Assembly (NCBI GenBank): GCA_016722505.1
Contig: JADKJH010000002.1
Location: forward strand, 202,001 to 266,000
DNA from: Holophagaceae bacterium
Lineage (GTDB): Bacteria > Acidobacteriota > Holophagae > Holophagales > Holophagaceae
Length of the DNA: 64,000 bases
Direction: 5' to 3'
This document shows, piece by piece, positions 53,748 to 63,835 of this stretch (positions are counted from its first letter, which is position 1; each line of letters begins with the position of its first letter). Under the pieces are notes generated by a model. It was given only the letters and a program-made list of their open reading frames with translations, searched no databases and was not told the DNA's origin. A program made the position numbers and the translations under genes.

Positions 53748-56700
53748 TCACGGAGCCACGATGACCTGAGCACTATTGGTCACCACGATATCCCAGTAGA
53801 AATTGAACGGAATGCGGTAAGGCTGGAGGTTTTCTCCGCTTAAAGGCTTGACGGAAATGCTGGCCGTTACAGTTTTTAACCCATCCAACCAGTCTGGTCG
53901 ATTGAGGGGCCGAGCGCCCGCCACTGGATTGTTGCGGAGAATGGATTTCATTGCATACACCGTCAAGGTAGCTGATGTGTCAGGTTTGGTGGGGTCTGTG
54001 CTGTGGATGGGCCGCAATTCCACGGGGATATCAAACCAGCAGTATCCGGGCCCAACTTTGTCAGAGCCATCAGTTGCAGGCCCCTGAGCCATACTTCTAC
54101 CCGAAGGGAGGAAAGAACGCGCATCGGTAAGAATCGGGTCTGTGGTTGTTTGAGTATCCACGGGGAAATTCGCCGGAAGCAGGAAATGCTGAGGATGGCC
54201 GCCGGTTTGAAGTTCCACGACCCAGAAATCAGGTGGGACAGGGTTGTTGTTGGAGTCCTTCGTCGCATTGAACCAGGTAACACGATAGCCACCCGACGGA
54301 CTACCATTTAGACTTCCGTTGGCATTGCGGCCTCGCTTGTCCACCACGACATCCTGGGGTGGCACGAATCCCAAAGCGGATGTAGCATCCGTAGAGGTTC
54401 CACTGAACGTTATGGGTGGCTGACCACTGCCATCCGCTTGCCAGGTTCGCGCGATGACGCCGTCCTGCGCGCCATTGTAGAATGGTGTATAAGCTGTCCA
54501 GAAGAACCGTCCAACCCCAGTATTTCCAGGCGTGCCCCCAACCGAAACCGGGGAGGAGGCATCAAAAATTCCGCCAGCAGAAACCGTCAAATCAAATTGG
54601 CTGTTGTCAGGGGAAATGCCTGTGGTGGACTTTGGCCAGGATACAGGGTTGCTCCTGCGGAAAAAATTGAACAATTTGATGGATGCCGCGTAATTGGGGG
54701 CCGCATGGTTCAAAACCAAGGGGCGCGCCCAAACAGAGGACCAGAGATATTCCGAATATGAAAACACGGATCGAGTCGGGCTGAAAGAATAGGAAAGGTT
54801 CTTGTTGGGAAGCCGATCAGGATCATTGGCATCGTATGGGATGGCCAACTTCTGCAGCCCTCCCGCCAGGGGAGTTGTCCCTGGGGCCGCAAAAAGCATG
54901 GTGGAGAAGAAGGGGGGAACAGTCGCCGCCACCTTCTGGGGGTTCAGATTCACCGTGAAGGAGGGAGCATTGGAATTGGAGCCCGGCACAGTGATGTCGT
55001 AAGGATCAGTTACACCTGCCGGGACCCGGAACGCTTGCATGCGCACAGTGGCAAATGTCTCTGAGTTCTGGGTATCCCCTGAGTACTTGGCGTAGTCGAG
55101 GTTGAATCCTAGTTCGGCCAGGGTCCCAGGTGCAGTGGTAGTATCCGGTGTCGGCACTTCCGCAAGCTGATCTGTTCCCAGTGTCTTCAGGAACAACAAC
55201 CATTCTGCGAAGGACTGGTTGCCGCGGATGGCATTAAACCCGTACGCAAAGTTGCTCGACTGGACCCATTGATTAAGGGCGCCCAAAGAATCGCTGCCAT
55301 CCAAGGGCACTGAAAGACGATCCAGCCAACGATTGTTTGACGGGGATTGCCCACCCAAAACCTGGGTGGTCCCTACGATCCGCCTTTCTTGGGGGCTCTG
55401 GCCCTCTACCGCAAATCCTTGGGCCGTCACAATTTTCAATGTGGGATTGAAGGGTGCGCTCGCATTTTCAAACCCGAAAGTGGACGTATTTGAAAGTAGG
55501 GTCGTGCCAAAGGAGGGATCCTTGTAAGAACCCGTTGGAGAATTTGGAATTCTCAACAAGTAACTGATCTTCTCCGGTGCAAAGGCTGGGATCTGGATAT
55601 AAAAGGGAAGGTTGGATCGCACAGGAATGTTCACCAAAGCCCGATTGGATTGGTCCTGAACCACATATGCATTGGTCAGCCCGTCTTGGAAAATGCTCAC
55701 AGTTTCACCTAATCCATTGGCGGTGGTCACTATGGGCGCAACCGAGCTGGTTCCGTTATTGTCCGCTTTCAATCGAAAGAGGAAGGAGAGTTTGAAGGTT
55801 TGGGTATTCTGACCATCCACGATGATCCACTTCTGGTAGCTCTTCTTGTTCACCCCAAGTCCGGCCGAAGAAATGCGACCAAGATCATCTGTTACAGTCA
55901 GTTGGACGAGGTGAGGTACTATGGTTCCAGGGTTTGCTGTGAAGATCACATCACCAGGATTGGGATCTGTGGAAGTCGCGGGAACTCCGCCCTGGAATGT
56001 CCACGAATAGGTAACTGATCCTCCGCTTCCAGGTGGGGTACTCATGCCGGAGAAAGACAGCTTCCCAGCTGAAGGAATCACCACCAGATCCGGATCATTG
56101 GGGCCCGGTGGGTTTACTAGCCCAATGGAAGGGTTGCTGGGGAGGTCCGTTGGGGAAGGCAGTGTGGCGCTAGCTTGAGGAGAGGTGATGGTAGCGGTGG
56201 GGTAGATGTTGTAGATGATCGTGAAGGTTAACGTTTGCTGAGTTGCTGTCCCATTGTTCGTCCGCCCATCGGTAGCATTGATCCGAACCGTAGTATCACG
56301 CGAAGTGGACGTGAAGGAATCTGGGAAATTATGGGTCAAGGCCACAAACTCGCCTACTGAACTGTCACCGGTTGTCGTGGCAGTGGTGAGCGGAGTCCCA
56401 TCTCCCCAATCCACTGTGTAAGTCACCATATCCGAATCAGGGTCCGTGATGGTAAATCCGAGATCCATGGGCTTCGAGGTTAGGCCCGAAGATGTTGGAG
56501 TGGCTGGTGTGGTAACCTTGATCTCCGGTCGATGGTTGGGTGATGAGAGCGTATTGATAGTGATGGCAGGACCCGGGACCACTGCACTGTTGACCCCCGT
56601 GGAGTCAGTCACCCAGACTGTCGGATTCGCTGTCCGGGAACCAGTGGAACTCGACCCTCTGTAACTCACGACATAATTGAACAGCCCTCCGCCTGCCGCC

Positions 56701-57308
56701 TGGGAGCTCACAACGGTAGCCAAAGAGTCGCCCGGGTTGAAGGTCACATTTGCTAGCCCGATGCTTCCGGATGAGGTACTGACCACCTTGATTACGTAGG
56801 TCAGCAGGACACCGCCAGCTGCATCTGTCTGTAGCGTCACAGCGCTGGTTGGAGATTGAAAAGTGGGTGTGATAGGAGAATCCGTAGCAGCCACCAACAA
56901 ATTCAAAGAAGCGTAGGGGCCTGGCAGATTCGAGGTGTCATAGGCCCGCACCTGCACGATGGTGGCGCCTGCTTCTGCGGTACCGGCGGTATTGAAGACG
57001 TGCGTCGCAGAGCCGGTAGCGGTCACGACCTTCGCCGTACCATCCCCGAAATCCCACTCGTACTGGGTGATGGAATCTCCAATATCTGGATCAGTGGCGG
57101 TAGCCGTAAAACCATAGGGTTTGTAGCGCGCCAATGGAAAATCGGCCGGGGAATAGCCGGGAGTGGTGAAGGTCGTCGTGGGGGCTACATTCCCTTTGCG
57201 TAGACTCACGCCATTACTGACACCGGCTCCTCCGTTATTGCAGCCAAGGAGCAATGCCAGCCCGGCCAAAGGAACCAATGGAAGAAAATTTCGATACCTA
57301 GGCTGCAT
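53748..57308 (-). CDS. Very large PKD/Ig-domain lipoprotein
   Basis: 1186 residues with signal and lipobox (LAGLALLLGC). PKD-type domains are seen near the N-terminus ('DPDIGDSITQYEWDFGDGTAKV', 'DPDSDMVTYTVDWGDGTPL', 'GSVTYSWTFQGGVPATS'), interleaved with Ig-like segments up to ~480. The C-terminal ~700 residues are a large unknown region with beta-rich, Asn/Ser/Pro-rich sequence and no enzyme motif that I can identify. PKD domains mediate protein or carbohydrate contacts at the cell surface. GAGG lies 8 nt upstream, and a good promoter candidate at 57365 lies just before it. Confidence 0.82.
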   Translation of the reverse strand: MQPRYRNFLPLVPLAGLALLLGCNNGGAGVSNGVSLRKGNVAPTTTFTTPGYSPADFPLARYKPYGFTATATDPDIGDSITQYEWDFGDGTAKVVTATGSATHVFNTAGTAEAGATIVQVRAYDTSNLPGPYASLNLLVAATDSPITPTFQSPTSAVTLQTDAAGGVLLTYVIKVVSTSSGSIGLANVTFNPGDSLATVVSSQAAGGGLFNYVVSYRGSSSTGSRTANPTVWVTDSTGVNSAVVPGPAITINTLSSPNHRPEIKVTTPATPTSSGLTSKPMDLGFTITDPDSDMVTYTVDWGDGTPLTTATTTGDSSVGEFVALTHNFPDSFTSTSRDTTVRINATDGRTNNGTATQQTLTFTIIYNIYPTATITSPQASATLPSPTDLPSNPSIGLVNPPGPNDPDLVVIPSAGKLSFSGMSTPPGSGGSVTYSWTFQGGVPATSTDPNPGDVIFTANPGTIVPHLVQLTVTDDLGRISSAGLGVNKKSYQKWIIVDGQNTQTFKLSFLFRLKADNNGTSSVAPIVTTANGLGETVSIFQDGLTNAYVVQDQSNRALVNIPVRSNLPFYIQIPAFAPEKISYLLRIPNSPTGSYKDPSFGTTLLSNTSTFGFENASAPFNPTLKIVTAQGFAVEGQSPQERRIVGTTQVLGGQSPSNNRWLDRLSVPLDGSDSLGALNQWVQSSNFAYGFNAIRGNQSFAEWLLFLKTLGTDQLAEVPTPDTTTAPGTLAELGFNLDYAKYSGDTQNSETFATVRMQAFRVPAGVTDPYDITVPGSNSNAPSFTVNLNPQKVAATVPPFFSTMLFAAPGTTPLAGGLQKLAIPYDANDPDRLPNKNLSYSFSPTRSVFSYSEYLWSSVWARPLVLNHAAPNYAASIKLFNFFRRSNPVSWPKSTTGISPDNSQFDLTVSAGGIFDASSPVSVGGTPGNTGVGRFFWTAYTPFYNGAQDGVIARTWQADGSGQPPITFSGTSTDATSALGFVPPQDVVVDKRGRNANGSLNGSPSGGYRVTWFNATKDSNNNPVPPDFWVVELQTGGHPQHFLLPANFPVDTQTTTDPILTDARSFLPSGRSMAQGPATDGSDKVGPGYCWFDIPVELRPIHSTDPTKPDTSATLTVYAMKSILRNNPVAGARPLNRPDWLDGLKTVTASISVKPLSGENLQPYRIPFNFYWDIVVTNSAQVIVAP

Positions 57309-57717
57309 ATATGCCTCTGAACTTGGGTGTATTCCTGAAGGAAAATGCTTGCGCTAACAACCAATAGATAGACTTGGGGTATCCTTCCGTCAAGCCTAGC
57401 ACACTCTTCATATGCCAAAGGTTAATTCCGGCCTGGTGAGGGTCATCAGACCTACCCGAAAAGAACGCCGACACGCTAAGAACCCCCTCAGAATAAGTAC
57501 ACAGGTCAGGAATTTGACCCAGGTGATGGATAACCCGTTACGTTGGCAAGGTTCAAGCCAGAGAAAGTTAAGTCAAAAAACCTTCTTATGCTCAATTTCC
57601 TAGAGAAATCTCTAGCTGGAAGCCGCTTACGTTACCGTGACGACACATAGCGGCAGAAAACCCGACAGGCGCCGCAACGGTCTGGCCAGAAAAGCATTGG
57701 CCACACCGAAACCGCCC
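57309..57717. other. 409-nt non-coding gap upstream of the PKD lipoprotein
   Basis: No convincing gene is present. A 63-codon frame on the plus strand (57412-57603) has no ribosome-binding site or recognisable composition. The gap contains the PKD-gene promoter candidate, a short CTAGAGA/TCTCTAG hairpin near 57600, and a TGGCC-based inverted repeat (~57683-57704) shortly after the mqnD stop that may act as a weak terminator. No riboswitch class was recognised. Confidence 0.6.
57365..57393 (-). promoter_or_regulatory. Candidate sigma70-type promoter for the PKD lipoprotein gene
   Basis: On the minus strand TTGACG (57393-57388) and TATCTA (57370-57365) are separated by exactly 17 nt, placing transcription start ~50 nt before the start codon at 57308. 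The -35 box matches 5 of 6 consensus bases; the -10 box only 3 of 6. Confidence 0.45.
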
Positions 57718-58515
57718 CTAACCTTGGATCCAGGAGGGCTCGATTCCTAATAATTCAGCCACAGCTCTTCTCCCCCGGGGACCTGGATCTACCGTAAATT
57801 CATTCACCCAGGCGTTCACATAGCGGCCTACCATTTCACGATCCATACCCCGGCCAAAGCTTTGCGCGTAGTCCACACTCTCCCAATGCCGGGCTTGAGC
57901 CATCTCGACACTTTTCCGCATGAGCGCCGCAAAATGTTGTTTTGTATCAATGGGCAAATCCGATCGGATGGCGTTGCCCCCCATGGGCAGGGGCAGATCG
58001 TAGGCAGCTTTCCACCATGCCCCCAAATCCACTACCAGATGGAGGCCCGCGTCCTGGTACATGAGCTGGCTTTCATGGATGAGAAGGCCCGCTTCAAATC
58101 GTCCTTCAGCCACAGAAGGAAGAATCTGGTCGAAGGGTAATAATTCCACATTCAAGCCCCCCATCCACTTCCTCATGGCCAGGTAGGCAGAGGTGCGCAG
58201 TCCGGGAATCGCCACAGTCACAGAGGCCAATTGATCCCGTTCCATAGGTTTTCGGGATACCACGAGCGGTCCCGTGCCTTCTTGGATGCTGGACCCTGCG
58301 GTCAGCAGGTCGTACTTTCCCACCAATTCCGGGTAGGCACCGAAACTGATGGCCGTCACTTCATAGCGGGCTTCCATGGCTTCGCGATTCAACTGCTCGA
58401 TATCTTTCCGGACGAAATCAATTTCAAAACCCTCAGGATCCATCCAACCTAGAGCTAGTGGAGCCATCATATAGGCGTCGTCGCTATCGGGGCTATGGGC
58501 GATGGTGATCCGCAT
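57718..58515 (-). CDS. mqnD: 1,4-dihydroxy-6-naphthoate synthase MqnD
   Basis: 265 residues, periplasmic-binding-protein-like fold used as an enzyme. MqnD converts cyclic de-hypoxanthine futalosine to 1,4-dihydroxy-6-naphthoate in the futalosine route to menaquinone. Visible: 'ITIAHSPDSDDAYMMAPLALG' (family S-P-c-x-x-D-x-f/y-x-f-x-A), 'GTGPLVVSRKP', 'VTVAIPGLRTSAYLAMRKW', 'EAGLLIHESQLMYQDAGLHLVVDLGAWW' and 'LPLPMGGNAIRSDL', all typical of MqnD rather than MqnA. The ATG shares one base with the stop of the flavin-reductase gene (TGATG), so the two are translationally coupled. No other mqn gene is in the window. Confidence 0.9.
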   Translation of the reverse strand: MRITIAHSPDSDDAYMMAPLALGWMDPEGFEIDFVRKDIEQLNREAMEARYEVTAISFGAYPELVGKYDLLTAGSSIQEGTGPLVVSRKPMERDQLASVTVAIPGLRTSAYLAMRKWMGGLNVELLPFDQILPSVAEGRFEAGLLIHESQLMYQDAGLHLVVDLGAWWKAAYDLPLPMGGNAIRSDLPIDTKQHFAALMRKSVEMAQARHWESVDYAQSFGRGMDREMVGRYVNAWVNEFTVDPGPRGRRAVAELLGIEPSWIQG

Positions 58516-59003
58516 CAGTAACCAAACCCATCTTTCCGGATATGGATGTAAGGCTTCGCATCAGCACTTTGCAACTGGCCTTTGATCACTTCGCCAATAT
58601 GAATGAGGTGGTCGCCGCCTGCATCGATCGTGCGGGTGTGTTTCAGCACGAGGTATGCGAAACCCTTGGCGAGGACCGGGGCTTCTTGCCCCTCCAGCAA
58701 ATCGTCTGGAGTTTCCGCCCAGGGATCTTGGCCCGGGTCAAAACCTTTGCCATAGCGTTTGAGGCTAGCAAAATCACCTTCAGCTAAAACATTAAGCGCG
58801 AAATGACCGCTGCCCTTAATGAGCGGTTCGATGGGCCGGCCAGCCTTCACGCAAACCATCACGAGGGGAGGATCGAAACTCACCTGCTGGAACCATGAAG
58901 CGAGAAACCCTGTCCGCACTACTCCCTGCTGCGCCGTGGCGATGGCCAAGCCAGAAGGAATCTTGCCCAAGGCAGGGCCCACCATGGATTTAAGGTCGGT
59001 CAT
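58515..59003 (-). CDS. Flavin reductase-like domain protein
   Basis: 162 residues from ATG 59003, with AAGGAG 6 nt upstream. The FMN-binding split-barrel shows 'ALGKIPSGLAIATAQQ', 'GFLASWFQQVSFDPPLVMVCV', 'HFALNVLAEGDFASLKRYG' and the end-of-barrel 'AGGDHLIHIGEVIKG'. Members reduce FMN/FAD with NAD(P)H, or bind flavin as electron carriers. It sits 11 nt after the TPR gene and overlaps mqnD by one base. A link to the MqnD step is suggested only by this coupling, since MqnD itself needs no flavin. Confidence 0.88.
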   Translation of the reverse strand: MTDLKSMVGPALGKIPSGLAIATAQQGVVRTGFLASWFQQVSFDPPLVMVCVKAGRPIEPLIKGSGHFALNVLAEGDFASLKRYGKGFDPGQDPWAETPDDLLEGQEAPVLAKGFAYLVLKHTRTIDAGGDHLIHIGEVIKGQLQSADAKPYIHIRKDGFGY

Positions 59004-59014
59004 CAAGGGCTCCT

Positions 59015-59530
59015 TCACGCCATCGGCATAGTGTTCGAGGTGTTTGAGACTTCGATTTTCTGCTTCACACGCTCCAATGCCTTCGCGGCTTGCAGGTAGC
59101 GCGGGTTTTCATTCAATGCTGATGTGTAATGTTCAAGGGCTTTGTCCAATTGTCCGAGGCCCTCGTAGGCACGACCTAAATTGAATTGAGGAAAGCAGTA
59201 ACTTTCATAGCGCTTGGCTTTCAGGGCCATCCTCAACCATGGAATGGCATCCTCTGGGTGGCCCAATTCCAGGTAATAGGCACCGACATCGTTGTAGGGG
59301 TTGCCAAATTCCGGGTCAATGTCGATGGCCCGGTGGCAGTCAGCGATGGCCTCTTCAAAGTCGTGGTTGCAGCTTTGCGCCCACCCCCGGAAGGTATAGG
59401 CCTCTGCCGTGGGCTCGATTTCTAAGCTCTCCGTATAGAGCTCGATGGCCTGATCCACCTCACCTCTCATGTGGAGCTGGTAGGCCTTGCCCACCACTTC
59501 CATCGCCTCGTGCCGCTTCTCTTCGTTCAT
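59015..59530 (-). CDS. TPR-repeat protein
   Basis: 171 residues made of about four tetratricopeptide repeats: 'AYQLHMRGEVDQAIELYTESLEIEP', 'AYTFRGWAQSCNHDFEEAIADCHRAIDIDP', 'PYNDVGAYYLELGHPEDAIPWLRMAL', 'QFNLGRAYEGLGQLDKALEHYTSALNENP'. It has no signal peptide, so it is a cytoplasmic scaffold of unknown partner. The ATG overlaps the stop of the TauE/SafE gene (ATGA), and the flavin-reductase gene follows within 11 nt, so the four genes form one tight operon. Confidence 0.88.
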   Translation of the reverse strand: MNEEKRHEAMEVVGKAYQLHMRGEVDQAIELYTESLEIEPTAEAYTFRGWAQSCNHDFEEAIADCHRAIDIDPEFGNPYNDVGAYYLELGHPEDAIPWLRMALKAKRYESYCFPQFNLGRAYEGLGQLDKALEHYTSALNENPRYLQAAKALERVKQKIEVSNTSNTMPMA

Positions 59531-60294
59531 GGCGTCCCAACCTGGAATTGCAGCCGCAACAACATCACGGCCTGATAGAGGATATATCCACCCATCCCAG
59601 CCACAAGGGCTCCACCCACTCTTAGTAGACGATTTTTCCAGGACTGGCTAAGCCGGGTGCTTGCCAGCCCCAGGCCCATAAGCAGCGGCAAGTTCCCGAA
59701 TCCGAAAGCCGCCATGCCGGCAGCACCCATCCGCCAAGACCCGGCATCGAGGCTTTTTAGCAGCATCATGTACACAAGACCACAAGGAATGAACCCCCAC
59801 ATCATTCCGAGCAAAAAGGGCGTGCCGCCAAATTTCAAACCTTGGCCCAGCAGCCTTGAAAGAAAATGCGGAAGCGGGAATTCCATCAAGGCATCCGCGC
59901 GGCGCCCAAGCAGCATGAAGAGCCCGAGGAGCAACATCAGAAACCCGATTCCGAGCTTCATGTAGATTTGCCAGGGCCAAGCCTGGGCGGCCACAAGGGC
60001 CTGGCCATCAGGACGGCAGCACGCGTGCATGTCCTGGATGGTCTGCAACCGCGCGAACCCACCCACAAATCCAATGAGACCGCCAAGCACTGCGTAAGTT
60101 GTGATTCGGCCGGCCTGGAACAGCAGATGCCTGGGCCAGGCCCGCCCTCCGTGCTTGGCTTGGGCCACGCCAAAACTGGCGACGATGGGGCCGCACATAC
60201 CCGCGCAGTGGCCGATGGATCCGAGCACCCCGGCTACCCACATGATGAGCAGCCAAGGCGCGGCATGAGGTTGGTTAAGCCAGTTTTCAAGCAT
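59527..60294 (-). CDS. TauE/SafE-like (sulfite-exporter family) membrane protein
   Basis: 255 residues with about six membrane segments. The N-terminal 'GVLGSIGHCAGMCGPIVASF' (with G-H-C-x-G-M-C-G-P) and 'GFIPCGLVYMMLL' in the second half are the conserved paired Cys motifs of the DsbD/CcdA-related branch annotated as sulfite exporter TauE/SafE. Such proteins often occur with cytochrome oxidase or copper-handling genes; the paired Cys suggests transmembrane thiol or metal transfer. First gene of the operon leading to mqnD. It is divergent from the zinc-ribbon TPR gene. Confidence 0.87.
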   Translation of the reverse strand: MLENWLNQPHAAPWLLIMWVAGVLGSIGHCAGMCGPIVASFGVAQAKHGGRAWPRHLLFQAGRITTYAVLGGLIGFVGGFARLQTIQDMHACCRPDGQALVAAQAWPWQIYMKLGIGFLMLLLGLFMLLGRRADALMEFPLPHFLSRLLGQGLKFGGTPFLLGMMWGFIPCGLVYMMLLKSLDAGSWRMGAAGMAAFGFGNLPLLMGLGLASTRLSQSWKNRLLRVGGALVAGMGGYILYQAVMLLRLQFQVGTP

Positions 60295-60360
60295 GGATTA
60301 CATCATCCCGGATCATTTCCATTTTGGCCAGCAACCCGAAGTGGCAGTTATCCTGGTTCC

Positions 60361-62223
60361 ATGACTCCTGATGTGCCGGGCTCCTATTGCCAGAACTGCC
60401 TGACCTGGAATCCCGGTGATCGGGAGACCTGCGTCAAATGTGGAACCCGGCTGCTCATCGTATCCGGCGACCAGAGCTGGGAAGAGGCCTCTGCGTCCAC
60501 GGAGGACGAGGAAGAAGATCTCGATGAGCATCTGCTGGAGCGGATCACCGGGCTGGAAGAAACCCTGCGCCGCGTCGAGACTTACCTAGAGACCGTATCC
60601 GACCAGATGGGCAAGCTGGAGCGCGCCGAGGTCATGCTGCGCAATGGCCTGATGGCATTGGTGCAGGAAATGGATCAGCGCGGCCAGCTGAATGCGGCCA
60701 CATTCTCCGAACGCTGGGAGCACCTGGTTGAAGACAACCTGCACCTGATCGAAGCCAGGGAACTGTTCACCCGGTACCGCGCCCGCATCCTGCCCATCGC
60801 CAAGCCCCGCTCCCTAGCCCAGCTGCGTCGTGCGCTGCTGGAAACCTCCGCCTTGTTGGATAGTTCCCAGTTGCCCCTCGCCGCAATCCGGCTTCAACAA
60901 GCCCTTCAGCTGGATCCGAAAAATTACGAACTGATCTTCACCGTCGCATCGCTCATGGACATGGCCAATGATCCAGATGAAGCAGAGGCGTTAGCCAGAA
61001 AAGTGGTGAATCTCAGCCCCCGGCATTTCGAAGGCTGGATGCTGCTGGCGAAACTTTTAGCGGAGATTCCTGAGCGTGCGGATGAAGCCATCGAGGCCCT
61101 GAGAACAGCGGGGAATCTCCATCCTGAAGAGGTCGAACCTCGCGAACGCCTTGCTGGCCTGCTGCTCGATGAAGAGGATCTCCAAGGCGCGCTGGAATGC
61201 GCGCAGGAGGCCGTGAATTTGCAAAAAGATGGCCACACCCTGGCCTTGCTGGGCGAGGTGCACCTGGCCCGAGGTGAATCGGCCATCGCCATTCCGATAT
61301 TCAAGGAAGCTTCGGGTTTTCTTCCCGGGGAACTCCCCATCCGCCAGATGCTCGCCGAAGCCTATATCCAGGGGGACGAAAGATCCAAAGCTTTCACGAT
61401 CCTTCAGGAACTGCTGGCGCAGCATCCCGGGGATCCGGAGCTGCTGCTGTTGCTCGATGCGGAATCCCCGGCGCAGCTGCGCACGGCCCGGGGCGGCCGG
61501 GCCAAGGCGGTGGCCCTGCTGGACGAAGCCCAATCATGGATGGATGAAGGCAACTATGGCGAAGCGGGAATCTGGCTCCGCAAAGCCCGCCGTAAAGACA
61601 AGAGCGAGCGGCTCGACTTCATGGAACTGGAATGTGCGTTTCAGGAAGATCCGAAAAAATGGCTGCCCAAGGCCATCGCCTTCTCCCGGTCCAATCGCCA
61701 CCCGCGGCTTTGTTTTATGGCCCTGCGCCTGGCGTTGAACCATTTGATGAAAACCGACTCCCACAAGGAACTGTTGGAGGCGATCCAAATCTTCCTGCAA
61801 GCCCATCCCAAGAGCAGCGGAGCCTGGGAAGCGGCACTGATGAGCCAGGCTCATCGCTTGCTCCGCATGAATGTCACCGAGGCGGACCTGGCTGAAGTGC
61901 GACGCCTCCAGGCCCACCCCCTGCCGGGAATGGAGACCCGCGCCCGCACGCTTCTGGGCCAGTATCTGCTTGCCATGCACAAACCCCAGGAGGTGGTGGA
62001 ATTGCTGGATCCGCTGCTGGAAAAAGAACCCACCCTGATCAATCACTTCCAGTTGGGCGCAGCGCTTGCAGCCATGGGAGAAACCAGTGAAGCCCTCTTC
62101 CTGCTTAAAGACGGCCAACAGGCAGATCCAGGCGATCTCAACGATGAACAGGCTAACGGCGTCCGGATGCAGATGCAGGAACTCATCAAGGACCTGGCAG
62201 GAACCCCCTCCGCCAAGGCCTAA
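60361..62223 (+). CDS. Zinc-ribbon TPR protein
   Basis: 620 residues from ATG 60361; the open frame extends far upstream but antisense to the neighbouring gene, so it is rejected. Residues ~9-28 form a zinc ribbon (CQNC..CVKC). An acidic stretch (EDEEEDLDEHLLE) and a coiled coil (~47-90) follow. The rest is a chain of ~12 TPR-like helical pairs ('AAIRLQQALQLDPKNYELIFTVASLMD', 'EALARKVVNLSPRHFEGWMLLAKLLAE', 'VVELLDPLLEKEP'). No signal peptide. The function is unknown; a cytoplasmic assembly platform is plausible. The ribosome-binding site is weak. Confidence 0.82.
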   Translation: MTPDVPGSYCQNCLTWNPGDRETCVKCGTRLLIVSGDQSWEEASASTEDEEEDLDEHLLERITGLEETLRRVETYLETVSDQMGKLERAEVMLRNGLMALVQEMDQRGQLNAATFSERWEHLVEDNLHLIEARELFTRYRARILPIAKPRSLAQLRRALLETSALLDSSQLPLAAIRLQQALQLDPKNYELIFTVASLMDMANDPDEAEALARKVVNLSPRHFEGWMLLAKLLAEIPERADEAIEALRTAGNLHPEEVEPRERLAGLLLDEEDLQGALECAQEAVNLQKDGHTLALLGEVHLARGESAIAIPIFKEASGFLPGELPIRQMLAEAYIQGDERSKAFTILQELLAQHPGDPELLLLLDAESPAQLRTARGGRAKAVALLDEAQSWMDEGNYGEAGIWLRKARRKDKSERLDFMELECAFQEDPKKWLPKAIAFSRSNRHPRLCFMALRLALNHLMKTDSHKELLEAIQIFLQAHPKSSGAWEAALMSQAHRLLRMNVTEADLAEVRRLQAHPLPGMETRARTLLGQYLLAMHKPQEVVELLDPLLEKEPTLINHFQLGAALAAMGETSEALFLLKDGQQADPGDLNDEQANGVRMQMQELIKDLAGTPSAKA

Positions 62224-62285
62224 GAAAGCTCCATACGGAACCATGACAAATGTCACAACGGCAGGTTCTCTCATGGTTTTTATTG

Positions 62286-62316
62286 TTGACAATTCCAGTC
62301 AAGATTTCACAATAAT
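62286..62316 (+). promoter_or_regulatory. Candidate promoter of the suf operon
   Basis: TTGACA (62286-62291) is a perfect -35 box, and AATAAT (62311-62316) matches 5 of 6 -10 bases with a long 19-nt spacer. It lies 50-80 nt before sufB. A long or distorted spacer is often compensated by an activator; no SufR or IscR gene is in the window. Confidence 0.45.
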
Positions 62317-62365
62317 AAGGTTCGGGAGGCTCCTCCTCCGGGATCGGAAAGGTTGGACTTGAGCC

Positions 62366-63805
<1,440 letters not shown>

Positions 63806-63835
63806 TCTGAAATCGGAATCCTGGAGTTGAAAACC

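Noticed and set aside
57398..57420. Possible sigma54 site (TGGCA...GTGCT, minus strand) upstream of the PKD gene
   Set aside because: The GG-to-GC distance is 14 nt rather than 10, and a better-spaced TTGACG/TATCTA pair is adjacent.
57412..57603. 63-codon plus-strand frame in the 409-nt gap
   Set aside because: No ribosome-binding site, no family, and it lies in the promoter region of the opposite gene.
59866..60360. 165-codon upstream extension of the zinc-ribbon TPR gene
   Set aside because: It would run antisense through the TauE/SafE gene, and the natural zinc-ribbon start lies at 60361.
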